DNA of 64,000 bases from Tretioscincus oriximinensis (Eukaryota; Chordata; Lepidosauria; Squamata; Gymnophthalmidae), in contig JAJVDF010000463.1 in the NCBI GenBank assembly GCA_022410635.1, positions 13,453 through 77,452 of the forward strand, written 5' to 3'. Position 1 is the stretch's first letter, and the number at the start of each line of letters is the position of its first letter. Below the pieces are notes generated by a model. The model ran no database searches. It was not told the origin of the DNA and saw only the letters and a program-made list of their open reading frames with translations. Made by a program: the position numbers and the translations under genes. Positions 22,021 through 33,131 of the stretch are shown piece by piece.

Positions 22021-22128
22021 TATTGTTATTTTATTTATTTATTTATTTATTTATTTATTTGTCTTTTGTTACCCACCCTAGTACCAATAGTGAAGGATGG
22101 GATATAAATCACCAGATAAATAGATATG
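22021..22128 (-). mobile_element. L2-like 3' tail with TTTA microsatellite
   Basis: An ATTT run is followed by TACCCACCCTAGTACC and GGATGGGATATAAATC. On the minus strand this reads as an L2-like 3' end with an AAAT tail. Confidence 0.55.
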
Positions 22129-22499
22129 ATCATCTTGACTGTGGTCATGCACATACCTTTAAATCAACTTCAGTTCTGAAGAACTGAAAACCAGAAAGGA
22201 TTTTCTGGTATTCAGTCCTCATCTTCAAAACAGAAGGTGGTTACAGTGGCCCTACAGATAAGCAAGCAATTCCCTTGTAGTCAACAACTCAGCTGGTCTT
22301 TCCAAGGTTTATTCCCATGTACACCACTTTCTGGATATGAGAATTCACACATGAGAAATTCACCCCCTAACAACAAAGTGAAAATAAGTGCAGCATCAGT
22401 ATACGTATTTAATGTAACAAAAACCATTCTTGCATATTGCTTGTTTGATGTCATCTAATTGAAGTTACTGTAAATCTTTGTGGTTTAAATTGGTCTTCT

Positions 22500-22690
22500 A
22501 TTATTTACTCGACCTTGGTCAAAACTCACCTACTGTATCTAGTGCTGGCCACCCTAATTTAAAATAAGACATTGACAAACTAGAGCAACTTCAGAGAAGA
22601 GCTAGCAAGATCGTGAGCGATCTGCACAACATGTCCTATGAGGAAAAGCTAAAAGATCTAGGGATACTTGGCCTGCAAAAGAGAAACCAT
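22500..22690 (+). mobile_element. Old CR1 fragment
   Basis: Follows the CR1 order: capsule of VLATL..., GACAAACTAGAGCAACTTCA, GAAAAGCTAAAAGATCT, GATACTTGGCCTGC. It is much diverged and lacks a 3' tail. Confidence 0.5.
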
Positions 22691-22707
22691 AATTGTTGCC
22701 AGTTCTG

Positions 22708-22917
22708 CCAGTTTGGTGTAATGGTTAGTCTGTTCGATTTTTATCTGGTAGCGTGCTCGACTTTTATCAAGTCCACATTCCTCCATGAAGCCAGCTGGAT
22801 GACCTTGGGCCAATCACAACACTTGGCTGAGATGTGCTGATTGGAGTTCAGGCATATGACAGGATGGGGGAAGAAAAATCAATTGAGAGACTGTGCAGGT
22901 TGAGTTCTTGGGGGTGT
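22708..22917 (+). mobile_element. SINE family A, degenerate
   Basis: GCCAGTTTGGTGTAATGGTT head, ATGAAGCCAGCTGGATGACC body. It runs into the GAA microsatellite. Confidence 0.6.
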
Positions 22918-22919
22918 AA

Positions 22920-23015
22920 TGAAGAAGGAGGAGAGGAAGAAGAAGAAGAAGAAGAAGGAAGAAGAAGAAGAAGAAGAAGGAAGAAGAAGAAGAAGAAGGA
23001 AGAAGAAGAGGAAGA
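22920..23015. repeat. GAA/GGA microsatellite
   Basis: About 95 bases of purine-only GAA and GGA units. It sits at the 3' end of the inverted SINE B at 23016, so it most likely grew from that SINE's TTC tail. Confidence 0.9.
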
Positions 23016-23290
23016 ACTATACCCCACTTTTCACACCTGAAGGGACTCAAAGAAGCTTACAAGGGTATTTTTCGCCCAATGGCTTATATTCTATCTATTC
23101 CACCAGGTTGTGGTGGTTCCCATTTATCTAGTTGCAATCAATTGCAATTTCATTCAATTTTTCTTTTCGAATAACTGGGTTGGCTAGAGCTACAGGCTAG
23201 TAGAAGGTGCTCACCCCTCCCCACATCCAACACAGGGCCTCGAAACCCGGTCTCTCAGATGAGAGACTGTGTCTTCAACTCCTCGCAGTG
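23016..23290 (-). mobile_element. SINE family B
   Basis: Tail (TGAAGGGACTCAAAGAAGC) first, then the GCTCACCCCTCCCCAC body, then head CTCTCAGATGAGAGAC on the minus strand. Confidence 0.85.
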
Positions 23291-23819
23291 GTAATACAGA
23301 AAGGTGACGATGGACGGGCAATTGGCTTCTTCTGAATTTAAAATATATTCCAGATTTAAATAGCTCATGTCAAGTTTGTGGAAATAATAATTACTGATGA
23401 AACACATCTATTTACTTCCTTTTGTGGCTCCTTTGCTTTTTCCACCACTCTTACATCACCAATGCCTTACCTCTGTATATCCCAACTTTCCATTTTTTAT
23501 AAGGTAGTAATCTATTTTGAATTATCTTTAGCATAACCTTCACTAGTATTTAACAACAACTAGCATGTGAGATAAGGGAGAGTACAGTTGTTATGTGCCT
23601 TGTTCTGGGTGTTTATTATGCTGTGATTATAAGGGGCTAACAATTTATTGTTATGGAGGCTGCATCCCCTTAAGGATATTGAGCAAGTTAGCAGCAACAT
23701 CATGTAGAAATCGCCCCATTATCGCACAGAGTTTCAGCAGCCCACTCACTAAAAAGGCTCCTGGTCACGCTTTTTCTGTTAGCTCATTTTTCTTGATTCA
23801 GCAGCAAACTGAATTTAAA

Positions 23820-24010
23820 TGGAGCAACAGGCAGTATTCCTGAAATGCCATTTTTGCAGGGCGCGGAGAACAATTGAAGATTTTGCCTTTTCCTGTTCCA
23901 GACTCTGCAGGTACAATTGCTGGGCCACTGTGTGAGACAGAAGGCTGGACTAGATGGGCTCCAGCCCAATTCAGCAGGGCTCCTCATATGTTCTTATGTT
24001 CTTAAATGTG
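23820..24010 (+). mobile_element. CR1 3' UTR fragment
   Basis: GGAGCAACAGGCAGTATTCC to TCATATGTTCTTATGTTC, only the last 190 bases of the element with its TTCTTATG tail. Confidence 0.85.
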
Positions 24011-24314
24011 AAAGATTGCTTAGTGGGTATAAATTCAGGCTAGCTGTAAAAAGCATATTGGCTCACTGAGAATGCTGGGAACTGTAGTAAAATAAGCACA
24101 GCAATGACTTATGGGCCATGTGATGTCATGAAGTTACCAGGGAATGTTACGAAAAAATAAGCAGGGTGAGTGAGTGGGAATATACTTGTGGATGTGTTTT
24201 TTCAGATTTAATAAAAATAGCCTTATTAAGGAGAAGCAGCCTGAATTGATTGTAGAGCTGATTATTTTTATGGCTTGAACGATAGGTCCTATACTACCCG
24301 AGCATTTACAAGGG

Positions 24315-24935
24315 CATTTACCACATCTCAAGAGGGATAATTCGAAACTAGAGAAGGTGCAGAAAAGGGCAGCAAGAATGATTAAGGATCTGGAGCACCT
24401 CCCTTATGGAGTCAGGTTGCAACGTCTGGGCCTCTTCAGCCTCGAAAGATGTTTGAGAGATGATCTGATTGAAGTGTACAAAATCATGCGTGGGATGGAT
24501 AAGGTGAATAGAGAAAAATGTTTTCCCTATCATACAACACTAAGACCAGAGGGCACTCCTTGAAACTGATGGGCAGAAAAGTAAGAACAGATAAAGGAAA
24601 GTATTTTTTCACCCAGAGGGTCATCGGCCTGTGGAATTTACTTCCTGAAGAGGTGATGATAGCTAACAGCTTGGATAGCTTCAAGACAGGACTAGATAAG
24701 TTTATGGACACCAAGGGTATGAATGGGTACTAGAATGGATGTCGATGCTGCCTCCAGGATGGAGCAACAGGTAGTGCTCCTGAAATGCCATTTGCAGGGA
24801 GTCATGAAGAGGTGCATATTTTGCTTTCCTCTGCCCAGGTGCATCTGGTGGGCCTCTGTGTGACATAGAATGCTGAAGTAAATGGGCTAGGGCCCAATCC
24901 AGTATGGCTCCTCTTATGTTCTTAAGGTCAGATAG
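24315..24935 (+). mobile_element. CR1 LINE 3' end, 5'-truncated
   Basis: RT C-terminus in broken frames (QKRAARMIKDLEH, MFSLSYNTKTRGHSLKLMGR, GKYFFTQRVIGLWNLLPEEV, DSFKTGLDKFMDTKG), then the 3' UTR ending TCCTCTTATGTTCTTA. Confidence 0.9.
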
Positions 24936-26000
24936 AGCAGATTCCATCGACATCTGGATTGCATTAGGTCCTTTATCCTTGTATTAGCTCTTTAGAACCA
25001 GTCCAGGGATTCATTTTTAATTTTTCTGATGCCTGGTATCAGTCAACTTGTGAGGTCACAGCAAGGCTGGGATGCCCTTGACAACAGTCGTTAGCCTAAA
25101 CCTTTAGGGCTTTTGAGGTTGCCTGATGCTCAATCTTCTTAAGCCGCACAAAGGGTTTCCTAAAGCTCTCTTTGCCCTATCTTCTCAGCTCACTGCCCTT
25201 TCCCTTCAACTATTGTGTTTTCCTATTTCTTGATCCTTCCCTCCTTTGGCTTTTTGTTGCTACCTAAAGAAGGACTGAGCTGAACGAAGGGGGCTGCAAT
25301 CGAACAGTTTGACCCTCGCGGTCAGTGGTCAGTGCAAGGGTCCCAGTCCTTCCACGCCTCTCCTGTTCTCCACCCTGTTTCCTTTGCATAACAGTTCAGC
25401 CTCATTTCCTTGGGCCACACTTTAGAGATTCCACAAGTGCCTCTTGAATTCAGAGTTAAAAGACAGCCACTCGCTTGACTATTTGCCTTCGGTCACGTTT
25501 GGTTTCAAATTGAGAAGAGACTAAAATAAGACATTTTCCGCTTTGTTCTCTTCTTCCTCCTCCTCTTCAGACCTGGACAAAATGGTGTGTAAACAAACTG
25601 CGGTGGATCTAAGGTCTTGTGTAAGCATCTCACCATTGAAAAATAGCTTTTGTGATTTTGTCAAACTAGGGAACTGGTGCTGGGAATCTGCCACTCAGTA
25701 TTTCTGTCTTCCAAGATTGTCAGTTTCTCGAGTCTCCTATCCCGCTCAAGTTCCTAGAACATATCATAAACTATAGAAAGATCCAACCAACCAAATGTTA
25801 GACATGTTTTTACTCATACTTCCAGTTTGTCTTCTGATTCAATAACGCAAAGTTCAATTTTACTTTCTCATTCTTTGGAACTTAGCTCAGAAAAAATAAG
25901 AAAAGAAAGCAAAATTGGGGGCTGTTGATCCGGAAATGGTTTGAAATGAAGGTGTGATGCATCCTGAAGCAAAGGCTGCATCCACATTTCACTTCTAGAA
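24936..26000. other. Intergenic, single-copy-looking
   Basis: No repeat recognised. The part from about 25,290 to 25,780 has balanced composition and no repeat signature, so it is a candidate conserved non-coding stretch. Confidence 0.3.
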
Positions 26001-26002
26001 TA

Positions 26003-26475
26003 TAGAACATAAGAACATAAGAAGAGCCCTGCTGAATCGGGGCAGAGCCTATGGAGTCCAGCATTCTGTCTCACACTGAGGCCCACCAATTGCACCTGGG
26101 CAGTCTGAACAGAAGAAGGTAAAAAAAAGCTTCAGCTATTCCCGACTCCCTTCAAATGGTATTTCAGGAGTACTGCCTGTTGCTCCCTCCTGGAGGCAGT
26201 TTCAAAAGATCCACTCTAGTAGCTATTTATACCCTTGGTGTCCATAAACCTATCTAACCCTGTCTTGAATCTATCCAGGCTGCTAGTTATCACCATCTCT
26301 TCTGGAAGTAAATTCCACAGGCTGATGACACTCTGAGTGAAAAAATACCTTCCATTGTCTGTTCTCACTCTTCTGCCCATTAGTTTCAAGGAATCCCCCT
26401 GGTCCTAGTGTTGTGTGATAAGGAAACTAATTTTTCTTTATTAACCTTATCCACTCCATGCATGATTTTATACAC
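26003..26475 (-). mobile_element. CR1 LINE 3' end
   Basis: Starts with the TAAGAACATAAGAAGAGCC tail and runs back through the 3' UTR into the RT end (YKIMHGVDKVNKEKLVSLSH on the minus strand). It is cut by a family D MITE. Confidence 0.88.
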
Positions 26476-26597
26476 TTTTATTCCACTATAGTTGGATTTT
26501 CCACAATAAAACACTGTGTGGTCTGATTTATTCCAGAATATCCATACTTTATTGTGGAATATCCAGTTGTAGTGGAATAAATAAGTGGATGCAGCCA
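26476..26597 (+). mobile_element. Palindromic MITE, family D
   Basis: TTATTCCACTATAGTTGGAT is mirrored by ATCCAGTTGTAGTGGAATAA, with an ACAATAAA/TTTATTGT inner stem. The outer left end is missing compared with the copy at 54347. Confidence 0.75.
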
Positions 26598-27094
26598 ATT
26601 GGCCTTCATTCTTAGCTCCTTGTATTTAGGGTAGCAGCAGCTGTTACTGAACATGATAAGCAGAAAAGCCCTTCTTCTCATCCCCATCTTTTTGTCCTCC
26701 ATCCTTCTCTTCCTACCAACCCATTTGCCCCAGCAGCTTCAAATGCTGTTGTCGTGGCTGCCTCCATTCTGCCAAGGTGGACACTGCAATTGCACTTCTC
26801 ATGACTAGGGTTCCAAACTGAATTTCAAACCAGAGCCAGCTGCACCTGCCTGCATTTGGAGTCAACCAGGGGCACAGAGGTCTCTCTGGCTCCACAAATG
26901 CTGCTGGCTGTGGCTATATTTGAGATGGGAAACACTCTCACACATTAAGGGAGGGACTAGACAGAAGCATTAAAAGCAACAGGACAAAACAGCAAGGGTG
27001 TAGTAGAGACAGATTAGGTGCCAGGAAAAGGGTGGTCAAAACAGAATACTAGGTTGCCATGGGAGTTGGAGGGTTGGCTGCCAAAAGAAGTATT

Positions 27095-27410
27095 TAAGAA
27101 CATAAGAACATAAGAAGAGCCATACTGCATCAGGCCATAGTCCATCAAGTCCAGCATTCTGTGTCACACAGAGGCCCACCAGATGCACCTGGGCAGTCCG
27201 AACAGAGGAAAGCAAAATATGCTCCTGTTCATGACTCCCTGCAAATGGCATTTCAGGAGTCCTGCCTATCCCAAGAGACATCCATCCTAGTACTCATTTA
27301 TACCCTTGGTGTCCATAAACCTGTCTAGTCCTGTCTTGAAACTATCCAAGCAGTTAGCTACCACTACCTCTTCAGGAAGTAAATTCCACAGGCCGATGAC
27401 CCTCTGGGTG
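27095..27410 (-). mobile_element. CR1 3' UTR fragment (TTCTTATG type)
   Basis: TAAGAACATAAGAACATAAG tail to GAGGGTCATCGGCCTGTGG region on the minus strand. It fuses at about 27,410 to another CR1 tail. Confidence 0.88.
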
Positions 27411-27530
27411 AGAGCCTGGACTGTCCCTTTCTGGGATAGTTTCGTGAATCCTTCATTGAGCAGGGGCTTGGGCCCAATGGCCTTGGAGGTCCCTTCCAAC
27501 TCTAGGATTGTCTGCCAGAATCTTTGCATA
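27411..27530 (+). mobile_element. CR1 3' end of the other tail type
   Basis: CTTCATTGAGCAGGGGCTTG and GGAGGTCCCTTCCAACTCTA match classic amniote CR1 3' ends. It is on the opposite strand to the CR1 fragment that it abuts. Confidence 0.65.
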
Positions 27531-27939
27531 GGAAGATGGGATCCAAACAACCCTACCATACGCTTTGGGATCAGTCTATGCAATGTGAGAGACCAGATTA
27601 AGGGCCCAGGAAGTGTTCTGAGCTTTCCGGGTTATGTCACCCAGTCTTCTTGCCATTAAAATTCCTCTTAGGAGCTTGTAAAACAGAGAGAGCCTAAAGG
27701 TTGAAACCTTTTAAAGATTTCAAAAGATCTTAAAGATGACCCATCCTGCATGGCGCCCTTCCTGTGGACTGTATCTCCCGTCCTCCACCACAGCTAGGCC
27801 CTGGGAGGGAGGCAGCCTCTTAAGCCACTCTGTGTCCTGCTCACAGGAAGCGGGCTGGGGGACCGGCCTATTGACAAGCCTGTTTGGGGAAAGCGAGGAT
27901 TAGTATATGTCAGGCAGGTGTGAAAAGGGGCCGCTGACC

Positions 27940-28440
27940 TGATCCTTGGGACCAGNGCCCAACGTCTGCAAGCGCCTGGAAGGCTGCCTGGGGGCTCTTT
28001 TCCTTCCCGCCCAGATTTCCACGGAGGACCTGCGACCCTCCCAGGAGCGCAGCGCAGCACAAGGGCCACGAATGCTGCATGGAGGCGCCACCGGTTGTCA
28101 ACGGCNTGGTTCCTCCCGGGCCTCCCCCGCCCCACCCAAGTTGCAGCTTCCCCAGCAGCAGCTCTGCGGTCTTCATTCGGGGCGGCAGCCGGGGACGCTT
28201 GGCGAGGTCCCCCAAAGCANCGGNCCGGAAAGGCCGAGCCGCCTTCTGCTGCTGACCTTAGGGCAGGTCCCTTCGGCCCGGCACAGGCAGGGTGGTCTCC
28301 CTCCGCGGCCGTAAAAGGGGCGGCGACAGCGCTGGAGGGTTGGCTGTTTGCTCCCCAGTCGCATAACGACCTCGGCCCTGTTCCCGCCGCTACTTTTAAC
28401 CCTTCTGCAGACCTGAAGCCAGGGAGAGCCTAATTCGGGG
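27940..28440. other. CpG-rich block upstream of NEUROG2
   Basis: About 500 bases of high GC with frequent CG and several undetermined bases. No coding homology in any frame. It could be an upstream CpG island or an enhancer-associated island. Confidence 0.5.
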
Positions 28441-28504
28441 GGGAGGGGGGGGAGCAGATTAAGGCCAATCTTCAGGTCTAAAAGTAAACGTGTGGCCGCC
28501 TCTG

Positions 28505-28835
28505 GTTTCCTTCTGTGGTACTTCCAATATCCTCACTTTTGTTCCCTCCATTAACCCTTCCTTCCATTCAACCTTCATCCTTCTCTCCATCTTTCCTTCC
28601 TTCCATTCGTCTTTTATCCTTCCCTCCTTCCATTAAAATTTTCCCCTTCCTCCTCACTTCTATTTATCTTTTTCCCTTCCTTTCTTCCTTCCCTCCCTTC
28701 CATTCATCCTTTCTCCTTCCTTCCCTTCCATTCATCCTTTTTCTTCCATCCCTTCTTGCATTCTTTTCTCCTTCCTTCCTGCTCCCTTTTGCCTGCCCGT
28801 TTTCCTTCCCTTCCTTTGCCTTTCCCATTCCCCGT
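28505..28835. repeat. Polypyrimidine TTCC-rich tract
   Basis: About 330 bases almost only C and T on the + strand, built from CCTTCCTT and CATTCATC-like units. It gives spurious ORFs rich in Pro, Ser and Phe. Confidence 0.9.
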
Positions 28836-28849
28836 TTTCTGTAATTAGG

Positions 28850-29032
28850 CTGAATCCACACGGAGCCTAATCCTGGGCTGCCCCTCGGAATAGCAGCCTG
28901 CCATACACATGCTACTGTAGACTATGGCAGGCCCCGAATGGGGCTTGCCATAGTCTACACTGGCATGTGGATGACCAAGCTCTGCCCCAAGACAATAACC
29001 CAGAATAAGTCTCAGTGGAAACAGGACTTTTC
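28850..29032 (+). mobile_element. Palindromic MITE, family E, copy 1
   Basis: Ends AATCCACACGGAGCCTAATC and, inverted, GAATAAGTCTCAGTGG; core TAGACTATGGCAGGCCCC mirrored by GGGGCTTGCCATAGTCTA. Same family at 34570 and 62156. Confidence 0.78.
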
Positions 29033-30125
29033 AGATAAAAAGTCTGAGAACCTATCAGACAAGTTGCAGGGTATTTTTATTTTGGCATTCTTTAAATCAC
29101 CTTGGGGGTTTGCTGATGAGGAAAGAAAATATTCACTTGGCTGCTGTGTTTTTAGGTTCTGAAAGAGGATTTCTGCTGGGTTAAAATTAGGTGTGACCCA
29201 GTGCCAAGACCATCCAGCAGCTAAGCAAAGATCTATTGCAAGGAATGGTCACAGAGTTCATCAGCTGGTAGGGATAAGCTCTGGGGTATCGGAAGGCTTC
29301 TGCCTGTTGGGTAAGACAACATCAAGGGGTTTCTTGGTGTTTAAATGTATTTATTGAACTAACAACCAACCAAACAAGTCATTCATGCCCTCTCTAAAAT
29401 AGGCTTTGTTCTGGGATATACCTTATTTATTTATTTGCATTTCTATACAGCCCTGTATTAGGTGCCAATTGTCATCAATAATAATATTTTGACAATTGGA
29501 ACAACCAGCTTCCCATTTTTCATCTTCTGGTTTTTCATCTACTTCTTTGCTCTTCTGACAAGCAGAAAACCAGCTCCTCTCCTTTTAACTTCACAATAAC
29601 CTTGCAAAGTTGGCTAATCGGATAGTCTTGGCCCTTCCAATGTGTAAGGTGCTTTCCTGACTACGAATGTAACTTAAACTTTCAACTCCCACATGTTTTC
29701 AGCACTCTAGTCAAACCATGATCCATACAGAGACTTTAGGACAAAAAGCTCAGTGCTGAAGCTCAGTGCAGAGCAAACTGGTTAAAAAGCAGAAGACGGC
29801 CACTCTGAATCCCAATTTCTTCCTGGAAACCACTTTCTAATTACTGCAAGAAAACTTCGCACCCTGTAATACCCAACTGCAGAATTCTGCGTGCCAGAAA
29901 ATTCTGTTTTGCAGCATCTTGGACAAGCATAACAGTGTGGCAAAAAAAAAAGTTTTTACAAATAAAATGTTTGCATTTCCTGTCAAACATTTTTGGTTGT
30001 CAAACAATCAGATGCTGCTCATCATATTTCATCATCCTTACTGCTGGTGGGGAAAGAATGTTTTACACTCCTTTTAAAGGCCTGGGAATCTTATCAGAAC
30101 CGCCCAGAGGTCACATCTCGATTGG
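29033..30125. other. Intergenic, nothing firm
   Basis: A short L2-like tail at about 29,425-29,460 (TTATTTATTTATTTGCATTT). Otherwise no recognised feature. Confidence 0.35.
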
Positions 30126-30127
30126 TT

Positions 30128-30330
30128 GACTCTGGGATGGAGCAACAGGCAGGACTCTTGAAATACCATTTGCAGGGAGTCACGAACAGGAGCATATTTT
30201 GCTTTCCTCTGTTCGGACTGCCCAGGTGCATCTGGTGGGCCTCTGTGTGACACAGAATGCTGGACTCGATGGGCTGTGGCCTGATCCAGNATGGCTCTTC
30301 TTATGTTCTTATGTTCTTATGGTGTATTGC
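30128..30330 (+). mobile_element. CR1 3' UTR fragment
   Basis: GGATGGAGCAACAGGCAGGA to TTCTTATGTTCTTATGTTC, close to consensus, so fairly young. Confidence 0.9.
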
Positions 30331-30673
30331 CTCCTTGCCTCTTTTCTCTTGTGGGCTGCCACACCAGAATCCAGGTCAGAGTTTTTCCTATGTTTTTAGT
30401 ACCTGAATGTGAAAGGGAGTTTCACACTGCAATACTTCTGCACAGGATTTACACTTCAGCTGTTTTTTATTGATGCCAATTTTACTCTTCAAAGAAATTA
30501 TGAATCAGAATTTCTTAGGTTTCAAAGAAATAACCGTGTTCATCTTTGTTAAGGAAGTCTAAGAGAGTGAGAGGTCAAACAAAGAAAAAAGCGGCCATCA
30601 TGTAGCAGCCAGCGCCTAAAGAAGCTGTAGCCCAGCTTGTAAAATATATCTTTATCCCTAGGCATGTATCATC

Positions 30674-30975
30674 ATAAGAACATAAGAAGAGCCATCCTGG
30701 GTCAGGCCACAGCCCATCAAGTCCAGCATTCTGTGTCACACAGAGGCCCACCAGATGCACCTGGGCAGACCGAACAGAGGAAAGCAAAATATGCTGCTCC
30801 TGTTCGTGACTCCCTGCAAATGGCATCTCAGGAGTCCTGCCTGTTGCTCCATCCCGGAGGCGGCATCCAGATACCCATCCTAGTACTCATTTATACCCCT
30901 GGTGTCCATGAACCTGTCTAGTCCTGAAGCTATCCAAGCTGTTAGCTACCACCACAGGCTGATGACCCTCTGGTG
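30674..30975 (-). mobile_element. CR1 3' UTR fragment
   Basis: ATAAGAACATAAGAAGAGCC tail to the DRFMDT-coding region on the minus strand. It includes a small internal deletion near 30,925. Confidence 0.9.
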
Positions 30976-31354
30976 AAAATTGAATTGGGAATTGTAGCCT
31001 GTTGTTATTAGTTTTGAAGTGTTTAAGGAAAATATGGAAGCACTGATTATTAGTTATAATAGCAACGTTTCGGATTTCAGTGGCTGCCACCTGTCCTTAG
31101 CTCCCAGTGCCCTTCGATTGTATGTATTCTTCGCTGCCTTTCCTTCTGTGGTCCGTCCCCTGGCCCACGGTCAGTGCTTTCATCTGGTTGGGCAAATGCA
31201 AGGCGCCCCTCTGCCTTCGTGGCCACTTGGATTGGGCTCTGATGAGCTTTTTCCTGGCTTGGCTTCTTGCATTTAACCCACCCGCCGCGCCCCCCCTCGG
31301 GCCTAATGAGCTGGTGAAAGCGAGCAGGTTCCAGAGCGCGTGGCTAACGGCGCC

Positions 31355-31683
31355 GCCTGATTGGCCAGCTGCGCCTCGCGAGCCCCATTCATTAATAAAT
31401 TAGCGGCACGCTCCAGCCGAGCGCAAGGACCAATCACACCTCAGCGGCCGACGCTTGCCGAGTTGTGCCACATACATGTGAGGGATCAGAAAGGGGGGGG
31501 GGGAGGGGAGAGACAGAGGGAAGTCCCCCTCCCCTCTTCAGAAAAAAAAGAGATGGGTGATGATAATGAATGGAAAAGAAAGCCCAAACCTGAGGCGGGC
31601 ACGCGGGGGGAGGGGGGGGAAGTGTAAGCGCCGAGGAGGCCCCGGGGGTAGATTTGATTGTTTCCCAGGGGGTATATATAAGG
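31355..31683 (+). promoter_or_regulatory. NEUROG2 promoter region
   Basis: Seen: TATA box TATATATAAGG at 31673-31683; an inverted CCAAT box (ATTGG, 31360-31364) next to an E-box CAGCTG (31366-31371); a direct CCAAT at 31430-31434; an ATTA-rich homeodomain-type cluster at 31386-31406. The start of transcription is inferred at about 31,705. Two long G runs (31,495 and 31,610) lie between the boxes and the TATA. Confidence 0.75.
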
Positions 31684-31704
31684 GGTTTTAAGGCAAGTCG
31701 TGTG

Positions 31705-32126
31705 CCTGACGCACAGCCGTCCAAGGAAAGGCACAAGGAGCTTCGCTTTTTCACAGACGGCGGGTCCAGCCGGGCGGGCGCGTGCCGGGCAGCAGTTCGG
31801 GCCGCCACCACTGCCGTCCAGGTCTTGCTTCTTGCAGCCAGAGACACCCTAAGGCACACGCACGCAGCGGCCTTCGCCCTGGCTGCTCCGTCTCTGGCGT
31901 CCTGCCGACCCGGGCGAAGGGTCGTCTAGGATCCTTCTCACCACAGGGTCCTGCGACGGACACGCAACAGCAGGATTCCCGGGGACAGCGCTTGGCTAAA
32001 AGCAAAGCCTGCCCGAAGACGCAGCAGCAGAAAGCCAACCTTCCTCACAAGTGGTTTCGTTCTGAATTCCTTTTATTCCCCTCTTTGAATCCAAGTAAAA
32101 TCTACCCGCCTCTAAAGGAAAGCCAA
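31705..32126 (+). other. NEUROG2: NEUROG2 non-coding exon 1 (inferred)
   Basis: Starts about 25-30 bases after the TATA box and ends at the donor CCAA|GTAAGT. No start codon here leads to the bHLH frame. Human NEUROG2 also has a 5' UTR intron, which supports this model. The start is approximate. Confidence 0.65.
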
Positions 32127-33130
32127 GTAAGTGCGGGATTCTCTCTTTCGGATGCAAACTGGGAGCGTTTCCCTCCCCTCCCTTTCGCGCTGTGGTTCAG
32201 ATTAGACACCACCTATTTAGATAGNCTGGAACAAAGCACGGGCATTATCCTGGAGCAAAGAAGTCCAGACAGCGCCCCATTCCAGAATGTCCAAGTGGAA
32301 TATGTAAACGACATCTGGGCGGGTGGGTGCAGCCGCAGTACCCCGTTAGCGTGGCTGAACGCAGCAGCAGCAGCAGTGGCGCCCCCTGCCGCCTTTGCGT
32401 TAGTAGCGCCCTGGAATAGTTAACCCTCGACGGCTTTGCCGCGGCTGCTCCGTTGTCTTAAGACTGGCGGGCACNCTGGGCAGCGAGGGCGCCTCTACGT
32501 TTAGGGAGGTCAGCGGCACCAAAAACCTTGAAGATCTTTTAAAAAATGTGTCAAGTCGATCTGTAGACAGAAAGGAACCAAGTAGTCAAACTTGTTCAAA
32601 AGACTTAAGAATGAGCTGGGCAGATGATCCGATGGTGTGCCCGAAGCCCAGTTTGNCTGTGAATTGGGGGAAGAGCAGAACGAGTCAGGGAGGAAGAGGA
32701 GGAAGAAGGGGTTTATGAGAGAAGAAGCCCAAAGGCTCAACTTTCCTAGGACCAGTGGGGTTGGGAGGAGGAACTCGACGGGTGGCTGCACGTGGATGAC
32801 CAAGCTCTGTACCGAGATGTAGCCCAGAACCCGCCATAGTGTGGACGGGGATCCTTGTGAAGTAGATGGGGCTGAGAGAGCTCCAAAGAATAAGACGTGC
32901 TGGTTTATACCCTGCTTTTCTCAACCGAAGGGGAATCGAGGAGGCTAAACCCTTCCTCTGTTCTCTTCACAACAGCCACCTTGTAAAGTAGGTGGGCTGA
33001 GAGTCCGTTCTGGGCTTAGCATTAGCAGAGGAGGAAGAGGCCTGGATCTCTCGCGGGGAGACTGGCGATAGGCCCCTGCTGCGCGCCCTCCCGCGCTTCT
33101 CCCTCACGGCTCCGCTTTGTTTCTCCTCAG
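32127..33130 (+). other. NEUROG2: NEUROG2 5' UTR intron
   Basis: Bounded by GTAAGT and TTTCTCCTCAG. It contains half of a family E MITE (about 32783-32848) and a SINE A fragment (about 32895-33012), the latter ending about 120 bases before the acceptor. Confidence 0.65.
32895..33012 (-). mobile_element. SINE family A fragment in NEUROG2 intron
   Basis: GCTGGTTTATACCCTGCTTT and CACAACAGCCACCTTGTAAA match the tail and middle of SINE A. The tRNA head is missing. Confidence 0.75.
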
Positions 33131-33131
33131 G

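Noticed and set aside
22834..23131. Glu/Lys/Arg-rich frames near the GAA tract
   Set aside because: They come from the purine microsatellite and adjoining SINE B.
27794..28433. Overlapping open frames on both strands in the CpG block
   Set aside because: Low complexity Pro/Arg/Ala content, undetermined bases, no domain; composition artefact.
28515..28861. Ser/Pro/Phe-rich and Lys/Glu-rich frames
   Set aside because: Both strands of the TTCC polypyrimidine tract.
31782..32423. 213-codon open frame upstream of NEUROG2
   Set aside because: It spans the promoter-proximal leader, the inferred donor site and undetermined bases, and has no recognisable domain. GC-rich DNA gives such frames by chance.
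33117..33131. ATG five codons upstream of the chosen NEUROG2 start
   Set aside because: It lies in the pyrimidine tract of the acceptor TTTCTCCTCAG and would be intronic. MFVK matches the family start.
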